Source: JANNWF01 sp038205755 (lineage in GTDB: Bacteria > Pseudomonadota > Gammaproteobacteria > Xanthomonadales > Xanthomonadaceae). Taken from it: a stretch of DNA of 64,000 bases. The stretch covers positions 1 to 64,000 of the forward strand of contig JBBRBN010000007.1 of the NCBI GenBank assembly GCA_038205755.1. The letters are read 5' to 3'. This document shows, one piece after another, positions 23,936-31,953 of the stretch. Numbering within the stretch: position 1 is the stretch's first letter; each line of letters starts with the position of its first letter. The position numbers and the translations under genes were made by a program. Under the pieces are notes generated by a model. The model was not told the DNA's origin and searched no databases. It saw only the letters and a program-made list of their open reading frames with translations.

Positions 23936-25279
23936 ATGAACATGAAACCCCTTTCAGCCTGCATCGGCGCAGCGCTTCTGCTGGCGACAAGCGCACCCGC
24001 GCTGGCAATCACCAATATCGAAACCAACGCGACGATCCCGTTCAGCTTCTCCAACCCAGGCGCACGTAGCCTCGGCATGGGTGGCGCCTTTCTGGGGCTA
24101 GCCGATGACGCCACCGCTGCCTACACGAACCCCGCCGGTCTTACCCGCCTGGGGCTGTCAAAGCAGTTCTCTGCTGAGTTCCGCCAACTTTCTTTCGACA
24201 CACCCTACGCCGCCAGCGGCAACTTCGGCATCCGCCCGTTTGATCTGAGCGGCGTCAACTACCGGTCCGCATCAGACGACGCCAGCGAACTGGCCTTCGT
24301 CGCCTTTGTGCTGCCGCGCGACGACTGGTCAATCGCGTTCTACCGGCACCAGCTGCTGAACTATCAGAACAGCTACACCAATGAGCGGATCTTCTTTCCG
24401 GCGAACTTCAGCTTCCAGGGTGGATCGGGCTTCTTCACCCTGCCCTATACGGCAGTGGCCGATCTGACGATCGAAAGCTACGGGACCAGCTTCGGGCAGA
24501 ACATCACTGAGGCCCTCTCCTGGGGCGTGGGGCTCGCCTATCACCGGTTCGAGATTGACACCTTCAACGAGCGCTTCAATCCCACGCTGGCGAACCAAGT
24601 GGTATTCCGCGGCACCCAGTCCGGCAGCGACAACGATCTGTCGTTCAACGTTGGCCTTCTGTATCGCGGCTCCGACCGCTTCAGCATTGGCCTCACCTAT
24701 CGCAGCGCCGCCTCCTTCGACTACAACGTTCTGGGTGTGTTTGGCAATGGCGCAACCAGTCTCGAAACTGCCAACTTCCGCACCCCGTTCAAAACGCCGG
24801 ACACGCTTGGCGTGGGCTTCAGCTGGCGCGCATCAGACAAGCTGACGCTGAATCTCGACGTCAACCACGTCGGCTACTCCAACATCAGCGAGCAGGTTGA
24901 CGACGGCTTTTTCAGCGGCCAGTTCGCCACCCAGTCCAACCCCGCCATCCTCAATGGCTTCGCGGTGAAGGATCAGATCGAGCCGCGCATCGGCATGGAG
25001 TACGGCTTCGAAACCGCCAACCCGTTCTTCATCCGGGCCGGGCTGTGGCGCGAGCGGGATCGCTCGCTGCGCTTTGTCGCTGACCCCGACGCCAGCACCT
25101 TCGCAACTGATCCCATCAGCGCCTACGCCGAAGCGGTGCTGTTCTCGGCGGGCAGGGCCGAGACGCACTACGCGGTCGGGTTTGGCTGGGCCTTTCCGAG
25201 GTTCCAGGTCGACTTCGCTTACGACGGCTCGGACGTGCAGGACACGCTGTCGCTGTCAGGCGTGTATCGCTGGGACTGA
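23936..25279 (+). CDS. OmpP1/FadL-type outer-membrane protein
   Basis: A 447-residue outer-membrane beta-barrel of the OmpP1/FadL/TodX family, which lets hydrophobic compounds such as long-chain fatty acids through the outer membrane. A signal peptide (MNMKPLSACIGAALLLATSAPALA) is followed by the hatch-domain segment ARSLGMGGAFLGLADDATAAYTNPAGL typical of the family, then alternating amphipathic strands to the end. Its final residues are SGVYRWD rather than the canonical terminal Phe. ATG at 23936 is followed two codons later by another ATG. A rho-independent terminator follows the gene. Confidence 0.9.
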   Translation: MNMKPLSACIGAALLLATSAPALAITNIETNATIPFSFSNPGARSLGMGGAFLGLADDATAAYTNPAGLTRLGLSKQFSAEFRQLSFDTPYAASGNFGIRPFDLSGVNYRSASDDASELAFVAFVLPRDDWSIAFYRHQLLNYQNSYTNERIFFPANFSFQGGSGFFTLPYTAVADLTIESYGTSFGQNITEALSWGVGLAYHRFEIDTFNERFNPTLANQVVFRGTQSGSDNDLSFNVGLLYRGSDRFSIGLTYRSAASFDYNVLGVFGNGATSLETANFRTPFKTPDTLGVGFSWRASDKLTLNLDVNHVGYSNISEQVDDGFFSGQFATQSNPAILNGFAVKDQIEPRIGMEYGFETANPFFIRAGLWRERDRSLRFVADPDASTFATDPISAYAEAVLFSAGRAETHYAVGFGWAFPRFQVDFAYDGSDVQDTLSLSGVYRWD

Positions 25280-25312
25280 CCGCCCGCGGCAATCGCAGCG
25301 ACGCACCACACG

Positions 25313-25338
25313 AGGGCGCAGGCAACTGCGCCCTTGTT
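25313..25338 (+). terminator. rho-independent terminator after the FadL-type gene
   Basis: AGGGCGCAG-GCAA-CTGCGCCCT is a perfect 9-bp stem closed by a GCAA tetraloop and followed by TGTTCGTT, 34 bp after the stop codon. Confidence 0.75.
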
Positions 25339-25358
25339 CGTTGAGGAGGCGCTCTTCC

Positions 25359-25440
25359 GGTTCCAGTGGTCAGTGGCCAGTTGCAGAGGAACCAGCCGTG
25401 CCCTTACTGGAACTGGCTGCTGACTACTGGAACTCGCTCC
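25359..25440. repeat. GTTCCAG/CTGGAAC inverted-repeat family, copy A
   Basis: GGTTCCAGTGGTCAG (25359-25373) faces CTGACTACTGGAACT (25420-25434), 13 of 15 positions complementary. The segment ACTGGAACTCGCTCC (25426-25440) recurs with one change at 35887-35901 in copy B. It lies directly before the convergent stop codon at 25442. Confidence 0.55.
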
Positions 25441-25441
25441 C

Positions 25442-26317
25442 TCACCGCGTCTGCTCGCAGAAGGTGCGGAAACGCGGCGAGAACAGCGCGGCGTCAGGCG
25501 TGAGTGTCGCCTGAGCCCGGCGCGCTGCGCGCACTTCTTCCTGCGCCGCTGGGAGGCTGGACGCGTTGCCCAGTTCGGACTCGCTGTGCCGGGCCGCAGC
25601 ACGCAGAAGATGCAGGTGCGCACGCGCTCGCGCATCACTGACGCTGTCTGGCGCGACCGCCAGAACATCGGAATAGCGGCCGGCCAGCCACGCCTGCAGC
25701 GCCGTCACCAGCGGCGCCGGCGCGGGCCGCAGATCGGACGCCGGAGCGGTGGGACGCGGGGCTGGCGCGACTGGCGTCGTGCTGGGCTGCTGTGCAACCT
25801 GAGTCGGGCGCGACGGCTGGGTTTGGGCTGGCGCGGGCGCCGGAGTAGCGACACTCGGTGTCGAAACGGGGGCGGTGGCGACGGCGGGGGCCGCCACCGG
25901 AGCCGCTGGAGCCGTCGGCTGGGCGGGTGCAGCGGCCCTTGCAAGGGTTTGCTGGCATTCGGCCAGACCCCGGTCCTGCTGCGCCTTGAAGTCTTTAATA
26001 TTCGAAAGCACTGCGGCGCTGTTGGCGGCATCCTGCCAATAATCGATGGCGCGGTCGCAGGCGCCTTGGCGCCACGCCGAAATACCGGCCCAGTAGTGCG
26101 GCGCGTAGTCGCGGAACACCACGCCCTCGAAGCGCTTGCGCTCGCTCGGCGTGGGTTCGCTGCGGGCCGCTTGGCGAAACAGCGCCTCAGCCTCGGACCA
26201 GTTGCCATCGGAGGCCGCACGTTCCGCTCGGACGTAGTCCCGCTTCCAGTCAGCCAGTGCGGGCCCACCAATCAGCAGGCCGGCGAGCACCAGTGGAAGC
26301 CATCGGCTAATTGCCAT
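25442..26317 (-). CDS. exported protein of unknown function, coupled to the kinase gene
   Basis: A 291-residue protein I do not recognise by name. A signal peptide (MAISRWLPLVLAGLLIGGPALA) is followed by a helical segment resembling TPR units (residues 25-125: ERAASDGNWSEAEALFRQAA). Next comes an 85-residue Pro/Ala/Thr/Val linker, and a C-terminal helical part (ALQAWLAGRYSDVLAVAPDS ... LLRAAARHSE) that again looks like a TPR pair. Its start codon lies inside the end of the kinase gene (11-bp overlap, frame shifted), so the two are translationally coupled. A periplasmic partner or sensor subunit of the kinase is a reasonable inference. Confidence 0.75.
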   Translation of the reverse strand: MAISRWLPLVLAGLLIGGPALADWKRDYVRAERAASDGNWSEAEALFRQAARSEPTPSERKRFEGVVFRDYAPHYWAGISAWRQGACDRAIDYWQDAANSAAVLSNIKDFKAQQDRGLAECQQTLARAAAPAQPTAPAAPVAAPAVATAPVSTPSVATPAPAPAQTQPSRPTQVAQQPSTTPVAPAPRPTAPASDLRPAPAPLVTALQAWLAGRYSDVLAVAPDSVSDARARAHLHLLRAAARHSESELGNASSLPAAQEEVRAARRAQATLTPDAALFSPRFRTFCEQTR

Positions 26318-29300
26318 AACCGGCCCGGCGCAGGTAGTCATCGGCCTTGATGGTCGGGAAGCTGGCCGCGACCTGCTGGGTTTTCTTGGCCTCCAGCCCA
26401 GACACCCGGACAACCGCCTGACCGACATCAGGATGCCGGAAGGTGATGCGATAGGTTCCCGCCTGCACCGTCAGTCGCAGTGGCGTCGACCGGTCAGTCG
26501 GCAGGGTGACGCTGCGGCCGCTGGCCTGCTCGACAACCGACTCGACGTTGGCCCACGGTGAGGCATTGAGCACCAGGAAGCCCTGCTGCGCCAGCCGTTG
26601 CGCGGCCTCGCGCTCTTCCACGGCCTGGCGCCGACCGGCATAGTCCACCACCAGACGACGGACATCGGCGCCACCGGCGCCGAAGCTGGTTTCAATCTGA
26701 TCAACCAGCGGACCCAGCGCCGCCAGCGTATCGGCGCCACTGGCAGCCGCCACGTCGCCGGCGATTCCCTGAATCAGCTGCTCGCGGAGGCGCAGCGCGT
26801 CTGCATCGGCGGGGTCGACCTTCAGCATTGCCGACAGCGCGGTGGAGGCAGTCTTGACCGCCTCCACGCCGAGCGGCCTTTTTGCCAGCGTGCTGCGCAG
26901 CCCCGCGAGCTGCTCGACCCGCGCCTGGGCCAGCCTTTCGCGATCCCGGTCACCGCCCAGCCGGCTGGCCAGACGGCCCAGTTCCGCATCGCCACTGTAG
27001 CGTTTCTGGGCTTCTGCCAGCAGCGCCAGTGCTTCGTCCAGCCGGCCCTCGCTGGCCAGAGCCTGCGCCGACTCACGAATCATCACCGGCAGCTGCGACT
27101 GCAGCTGCAGCGCCTGGGCGTTGGTCGGCTCGATGGCCAGAGCGGCGTTGAGATAGTCGAGCGCATTGCGCTTGGGCGGGGCGAAATAACGACGCTCGGC
27201 GATGGCGTTGCGGACGTCGGTCAGCGCACGCGCAAGCTGCGTGGTGCGCTCACCCAGTCGCTGCTCCAGCGACTGTCGCGCGCTGGCATAGGCAGCGTTA
27301 CCCGGCTCCGCCAGCAGCGCCTGTTCATAGCGGGTGAAGGCGGCACTGAAATCTTCGTTGCGTTCAGCCTGCTGGGCGAGGCGCGCCAGCGCGGCGGCGC
27401 TCTGAGTACGAAGACGCGCCCCTTCCGAATTGGAGGGATCGATCTCCGCAACCCGCGCCAGCGTCTCCAGAGCATTGTCTCCCAGCGGCTCGACCACCCG
27501 GCCCGCGGCCAGCTGAGTCTTGGCCTGGGCCAGCAGCGCATCGATGCGCGCCTTCTGCTCCAGCAGCACACGCTGCTGCGCAAGCCGGGCGCTGAGGCGC
27601 TGCCAGGACGGATCCGCCGCGAGATAGGCTGACGAGTCGCGCAGGGCGCCCTCCGCCTGATCGAATCGACCTCCTGCCAGTGCATCCTCGGCAGGCTTGA
27701 GCAGGACTGCCGCAAGCGCGTCGACGGCGCGCTGAACGTCGGCGTTGTCGGGTGCAATTTCGCGCGCCTGACCCAACAGCGACCAGGCGTCCTCGCGATC
27801 ATCGCCAGTCAACTTGCCCGCTCGACGGGCCACCTCCGCACGGGCCAGCAGGTCGCGCACGCGGTCACTGCGCTCTGCTGCCGACCGCGCTTTCGCAACG
27901 GTCTTCTGGAGCACCAGCAGCTCGGGGTCATTCGGCAGCACGGCCAGCGCCTCGCCAACCCGCACTTCCGCCACGTCGAAGTTCTTGGCGCCGACCGCCG
28001 CCTCCGCCTGCCCGCGCAGCGCCGCCACAATCGCGACCAGCCGCTGCTGCGCCTCGGGCAGGTCGGGCGCCAGCACCAGCACCTCCTGCAGCTTGTCGTA
28101 GGCACTTTCTCCGGCCGGCGTCACCAGCCGTCGCTCGCTGATCAGCTGATCGATACTTTGCAGCCGGTCATTCAGCAGGCTGCGCAATGCGGGATCAAGC
28201 TGCTGCCGTGAATCCGACGGTCCAAACAGCATCCAGCCGCCGACCACAGCCAGCAACAGGCAGGCTGCGGCAATGGCCGGAATCACCCACGCCGGGCGCG
28301 GCGGCGGCCCCGGTGGCGGGCCACCCATGCGCACGCCCGGTCCGCTGCTGCTGGATCGAACCGCTGATCCACCGGTGGCCCGCGTTGATGGCCAGCCGAT
28401 GGCACCGCTGGGGCCGGGAGTTGGCGCGCGCCGTGTGCCGGTGTTGATCTGGCTCTCGGAGAAACCCAGCGCTCGCAGCTGTTCGGACGAAGAGGATTGC
28501 GGATCGATCTGCAGCCGCGCCATCAGCGTACTGCTTCCGGTCACCAAGGCCTTCAGCTCGCGCACGAAAACGTGCAGGTCGGGATAGCGGTGGTCTGGCA
28601 GCTTGGCCAGCATGCGGTCCATGACCGGCTGGAAGAATGCGAACTGCGGCGGCAGCGGCGGTGGCGGTTGACTGACGTGGGCCAGCGCCACCTGGATCGG
28701 GGAGTCGCCCTCGAACGGCGCGTGGCCGGTCAACATCTCGTAAAACAGCACGCCGAGCGAGTACTGGTCGGAGCGACCGTCGACCTCACTGGCGGTGGCC
28801 TGCTCGGGGCTCATGTAGGTCGGCGTGCCCAGCATCATGCCGGTCTGGGTCAGACGGCTGGCACCCGCACCTTGCGCCCGCGCGATGCCAAAGTCGGTCA
28901 GCACCGCGCTGTGTTCGTCGCGGAACATCACGTTGGTCGGCTTCAGGTCGCGATGCACCACGCCGTTGTCGTGCGCAAACTGCAGTGCGCCGGCGATCTG
29001 CACGATGATGGTGATCGCCTCGCCAAGCGACAGGCCGTCACGCATCCGGTCCGACAGCAGCCCACCGTCCAGGAACTCCATCGCGATGTAGTTGATGGTG
29101 TCATTCTGGACAATGTCGTAGACGCCGACGATGTACGCGTGCGGCAGCCGGGCCATTGTCCGGCCCTCATTGAGAAAGCGCTGCTCGGTATTGGCGTCGG
29201 CCAGCCCGCGACGCATGATCTTGATCGCGACCTTGCGATCAAGCGAGCGCTGCACGGCCAGATACACGGTCGCCATGCCGCCTGAGCCGAGCTCGCGGAT

Positions 29301-29342
29301 AAAGTCGTAGCCTGGAATGTCGAAGGCCGGAGCGGTCATCAA
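26307..29342 (-). CDS. PknB-type Ser/Thr protein kinase with periplasmic repeat and PEGA-like region
   Basis: A 1011-residue membrane kinase. The cytoplasmic eukaryotic-type kinase domain (about 10-270) has the glycine loop GSGGMATVY (19-27), catalytic Lys41 in VAIK, HRDLKPTN (130-137), DFG (150-152) and SPE in place of APE (178-180), all intact. A Pro/Gly/Ser-rich juxtamembrane stretch leads to one membrane helix (351-373). The following 550 residues are helical, TPR-like repeats. The last 90 residues resemble a PEGA domain (LRLTVQAGTYRITFRHPDV). The kinase probably senses an envelope signal and phosphorylates cytoplasmic targets. Divergent from the sigma-factor gene; translationally coupled to the next gene. 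Confidence 0.92.
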   Translation of the reverse strand: MMTAPAFDIPGYDFIRELGSGGMATVYLAVQRSLDRKVAIKIMRRGLADANTEQRFLNEGRTMARLPHAYIVGVYDIVQNDTINYIAMEFLDGGLLSDRMRDGLSLGEAITIIVQIAGALQFAHDNGVVHRDLKPTNVMFRDEHSAVLTDFGIARAQGAGASRLTQTGMMLGTPTYMSPEQATASEVDGRSDQYSLGVLFYEMLTGHAPFEGDSPIQVALAHVSQPPPPLPPQFAFFQPVMDRMLAKLPDHRYPDLHVFVRELKALVTGSSTLMARLQIDPQSSSSEQLRALGFSESQINTGTRRAPTPGPSGAIGWPSTRATGGSAVRSSSSGPGVRMGGPPPGPPPRPAWVIPAIAAACLLLAVVGGWMLFGPSDSRQQLDPALRSLLNDRLQSIDQLISERRLVTPAGESAYDKLQEVLVLAPDLPEAQQRLVAIVAALRGQAEAAVGAKNFDVAEVRVGEALAVLPNDPELLVLQKTVAKARSAAERSDRVRDLLARAEVARRAGKLTGDDREDAWSLLGQAREIAPDNADVQRAVDALAAVLLKPAEDALAGGRFDQAEGALRDSSAYLAADPSWQRLSARLAQQRVLLEQKARIDALLAQAKTQLAAGRVVEPLGDNALETLARVAEIDPSNSEGARLRTQSAAALARLAQQAERNEDFSAAFTRYEQALLAEPGNAAYASARQSLEQRLGERTTQLARALTDVRNAIAERRYFAPPKRNALDYLNAALAIEPTNAQALQLQSQLPVMIRESAQALASEGRLDEALALLAEAQKRYSGDAELGRLASRLGGDRDRERLAQARVEQLAGLRSTLAKRPLGVEAVKTASTALSAMLKVDPADADALRLREQLIQGIAGDVAAASGADTLAALGPLVDQIETSFGAGGADVRRLVVDYAGRRQAVEEREAAQRLAQQGFLVLNASPWANVESVVEQASGRSVTLPTDRSTPLRLTVQAGTYRITFRHPDVGQAVVRVSGLEAKKTQQVAASFPTIKADDYLRRAGYGN

Positions 29343-29534
29343 ACTGCGGAGGGGGCTGGCGGGAGCGCGCCCGGATCATAGCATCGGGACCCCTGCCGCC
29401 AAGCTGGCAAACGACCTGCAATGCCGAAACTTATGGCTCGTCGACACCCGAACGGCGGGCGGCGGCAGCGGCGGCGGCGCTCGCCGTGGCAGGGCATCTG
29501 CGACGCTCTTTGAGGTTGGCGCATCCTGTTGGTC

Positions 29535-30128
29535 GTGAGCACGACTTCGACCTTCGCCATCGACCTGCCTGAGGGGCTCCTGGCCAGAGTGCGCGGTGGC
29601 GACAGAGCCGCCTTCGAACAGCTCTTCCGTCTTTTCGAACGGCCGGTATATGGCCTTGCGCTGCGCATGCTCGGCGACCGCGAGGAGGCAATGAATGCCC
29701 TCCATGACACCTTCCTCAAGCTGTCCCATGCACTGTCGGGCTTTCGCGGCGACGCGCCGTTCTGGGGCTGGCTGCGGCGGATCGCGGTAAATGAGGCGCT
29801 GATGCAGCTGCGCCGCCGCACGGCATTGCCAACGCTTGACAGCCTCGACGGCGATGACCTCACCGACCCCACCTCCGGCCCGCTGCAGCATGCCGAGGCC
29901 GCGCTGCTGGAGCGGGCCATGGCGGATCTGCCGGCGCTGACCCGCAGCGTGATGTGGCTGTATCACGGCGAGGGCTATACGCATGAAGAGATCGCCCGCC
30001 TGATGGCGCGCACGCCCAGCTTCTCCAAATCGCAGCTCGCCCGCGGCACCCAGCGCCTGCGCGCCATGCTCGATGGCCCGACGCCAGTTGCCACTGTCCA
30101 TTCGCTGGAGAGACATCATGTCGGTTGA
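29535..30128 (+). CDS. ECF-like RNA polymerase sigma factor
   Basis: A 197-residue sigma-70-family protein with region 2 (RAAFEQLFRLFERPVYGLALRMLGD ... ALHDTFLKL) and region 4 (LPALTRSVMWLYHGEGYTHEEIARLM). The ...FSKSQLARGTQRLRAML end corresponds to the region 4 recognition helix. ECF factors redirect RNA polymerase, usually under control of a membrane anti-sigma factor. The next gene overlaps its stop by 11 bp and encodes a small one-helix protein, a natural anti-sigma candidate. GTG at 29535 was taken as start; TTG at 29529 is possible. It is divergent from the kinase gene with a 192-bp spacer in which I see no clear promoter. Confidence 0.88.
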   Translation: MSTTSTFAIDLPEGLLARVRGGDRAAFEQLFRLFERPVYGLALRMLGDREEAMNALHDTFLKLSHALSGFRGDAPFWGWLRRIAVNEALMQLRRRTALPTLDSLDGDDLTDPTSGPLQHAEAALLERAMADLPALTRSVMWLYHGEGYTHEEIARLMARTPSFSKSQLARGTQRLRAMLDGPTPVATVHSLERHHVG

Positions 30129-30660
30129 ATCACTGTCCCGGCGGCGCCCCGACCCGCTCGGCGAGGCGCTGCGCGCGCTGCCGCCGCAGGCACCACCCAT
30201 CGATGCCTGGCCGCGCCTGGCCGCCAGCCTGCAGCGCCGCCATCACGCCAGGCGCGCGCGCCGAATGGCGCTGGCGGCCAGTGTTGCCATGCTGGGAGTG
30301 CTGATCGGGGTCAGCGCGCCGCGCTGGTTCACGCCGCCGGTGGTTGCGCCGATGCTCAGTACAGCGCCTGAACGCCTCGATGCGCTGCCCGCGCTGCAGG
30401 CCGAGTCGGCGCACCTCGAGGCAATGCTGGCCTGGCTTGAGCCGGGGCTGCGCGGCGCCGATGCGCTCGCCATCGACATCCAGCTGGTTGATCGCTTGCA
30501 GTGGATCGACCGACTGCTGGCTGACCCGTTGGCCAGCGATGGCACCCACGAAGTGCTCTGGCGGCAACGGGTCGACCTGTTGGGGCAGCGCGTTGCCCTC
30601 AGTCAGGACGAGTCCTTGCTGGCCGTCGCCGCGTTCGCTAGCGCTGGCGCCACCCTGTAG
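30118..30660 (+). CDS. single-pass membrane protein, probable anti-sigma factor
   Basis: A 180-residue protein I recognise only by layout. The N-terminal 55 residues are basic and cytoplasmic-looking. One membrane helix (MALAASVAMLGVLIGVSA, about 59-76) is followed by a C-terminal domain rich in acidic and Leu residues (ALPALQAESAHLEAMLAWLE ... RLQWIDRLL). It has no zinc-finger HxxxCxxC motif, so it is not a ZAS-type anti-sigma factor. The ATG lies within the end of the sigma-factor gene, with GGAG eight bases before. Overlap, size and topology fit an anti-sigma factor; this is inference from context. Confidence 0.7.
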   Translation: MSVESLSRRRPDPLGEALRALPPQAPPIDAWPRLAASLQRRHHARRARRMALAASVAMLGVLIGVSAPRWFTPPVVAPMLSTAPERLDALPALQAESAHLEAMLAWLEPGLRGADALAIDIQLVDRLQWIDRLLADPLASDGTHEVLWRQRVDLLGQRVALSQDESLLAVAAFASAGATL

Positions 30661-30715
30661 CCGCCGGCCCAAGGCCAGCCTTACAGCCCTTTCGCAGCAC
30701 CGCCGGAGACTATCT

Positions 30716-31831
30716 ATGAAACCTCTACTTACCATTGTCCTGCTGTCGCTGGCATTGACCTCCGCAGCGGCTGCGAGCGACCCGCCGGAGGCGATGGCGG
30801 CTGCAGAGATTGCGCGCGCGCGCGCCGAACTCGACCGCGCCCGCGGCGAGCTCGAACAGGCCCGCAGCGAGCTCAACGCGACCTCATCGAAAATTGCCGA
30901 GCTGTCGCTGCGCATTGCCCGCGAAGACATCGAGGCAGCCATGGCCAGTCCTGCGTTTGATCGCCCGGTGGTCGGCCTGATCCTCGGCAGCGACCCCGAG
31001 AGCGGAGCACGAATTGCCGGCGTGACACCCAAAGGTCCGGCCGCCCGTGCGGGGCTGCGCAGCGGCGACCGCCTGCTTGCTGTCGACGACGTACCGATCG
31101 GCAGCGGCAGCGCCGAGCAGCGCCGCGAACGCGCCAGCGAGATCCTCGCTTCGCTCGAAGCGGGCCAGGTGCTGCGCATCGACTACCAGCGCGACGGCCG
31201 CCGACAGCGCGTGGAGGTCACTGCGGAACACCTGCCCGGACTTGCGTGGTGGCGCGACGGCGACGGCGGCGTCGACGCCGAAGCCCTGCGCGCGCAGCTG
31301 GCGCCACTGGTCGCAATGCGCGGCCTGCTGCCGCTCGAACGGATCGCACCAATTGCTCCCTGCGTCGATGACGGCCCGTGCATGGAAGCCGACCTGATCG
31401 AGCACCTGCGCTGGCGCGGCCTGCGGCTCGCGCCGATCGAGCCGCGGCTGGGCCGCTACTTCGGCACCGAACGCGGCGTGTTGGTGCTGACCGCCGAGGG
31501 CAGCCCGCTGGTCGGCGTCGAACCCGGTGACGTGCTGCTTCAGGTCGCGGGCGAAGCCACCGATGAGCCAGCTGACGTGCTGCGCGCGCTGCGCGATCGC
31601 GACCTTTCGAAAACGGTGCCGGTGACGCTGCTGCGTGATCGCAGCAACCGCACGCTGCAGCTCGAGGCCGCCGCGCTGCCGACGTTTCCGGGCATTGCGC
31701 CACCCGCGCCGCTGGAACCGCCTCGACCACCGGTCGCGCCACGCGCACCGGCCCCACCGGCGCCTGCCTTTGCGCCGCCGCCGCCACTTGAGCCGCCGCC
31801 GCGCGGCGTGCTCGACCGCGTGCTGCGGTAG
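30716..31831 (+). CDS. exported double-PDZ protein
   Basis: A 371-residue exported protein. A signal peptide (MKPLLTIVLLSLALTSAAAA) is followed by a heptad-like coiled coil (residues 25-75, RARAELDRARGELEQARSEL). PDZ domain 1 (about 85-165) has GARIAGVTPKGPAARAGLRS and GDRLLAVDDVPI. A middle region contains two Cys in APCVDDGPCMEAD. PDZ domain 2 (about 245-320) has GSPLVGVEPGDVLLQVAG, and the end is a Pro/Ala-rich tail. There is no protease triad, so it is a binding rather than catalytic protein. It follows the sigma and probable anti-sigma genes by 55 bp. A role in presenting envelope-stress signals to that pair is plausible but not shown. Confidence 0.82.
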   Translation: MKPLLTIVLLSLALTSAAAASDPPEAMAAAEIARARAELDRARGELEQARSELNATSSKIAELSLRIAREDIEAAMASPAFDRPVVGLILGSDPESGARIAGVTPKGPAARAGLRSGDRLLAVDDVPIGSGSAEQRRERASEILASLEAGQVLRIDYQRDGRRQRVEVTAEHLPGLAWWRDGDGGVDAEALRAQLAPLVAMRGLLPLERIAPIAPCVDDGPCMEADLIEHLRWRGLRLAPIEPRLGRYFGTERGVLVLTAEGSPLVGVEPGDVLLQVAGEATDEPADVLRALRDRDLSKTVPVTLLRDRSNRTLQLEAAALPTFPGIAPPAPLEPPRPPVAPRAPAPPAPAFAPPPPLEPPPRGVLDRVLR

Positions 31832-31953
31832 CTGGCATCCGCAGCCCGACTGGCTATATCTCGCTGCGAGTTGGTCATGGCCCGCCGCCGGCTGCAGCGG
31901 GCAGTGCGCTGCTAGGATGCCGCCTCGCATCCCGCGCGCTGGCCACCCTTCCG

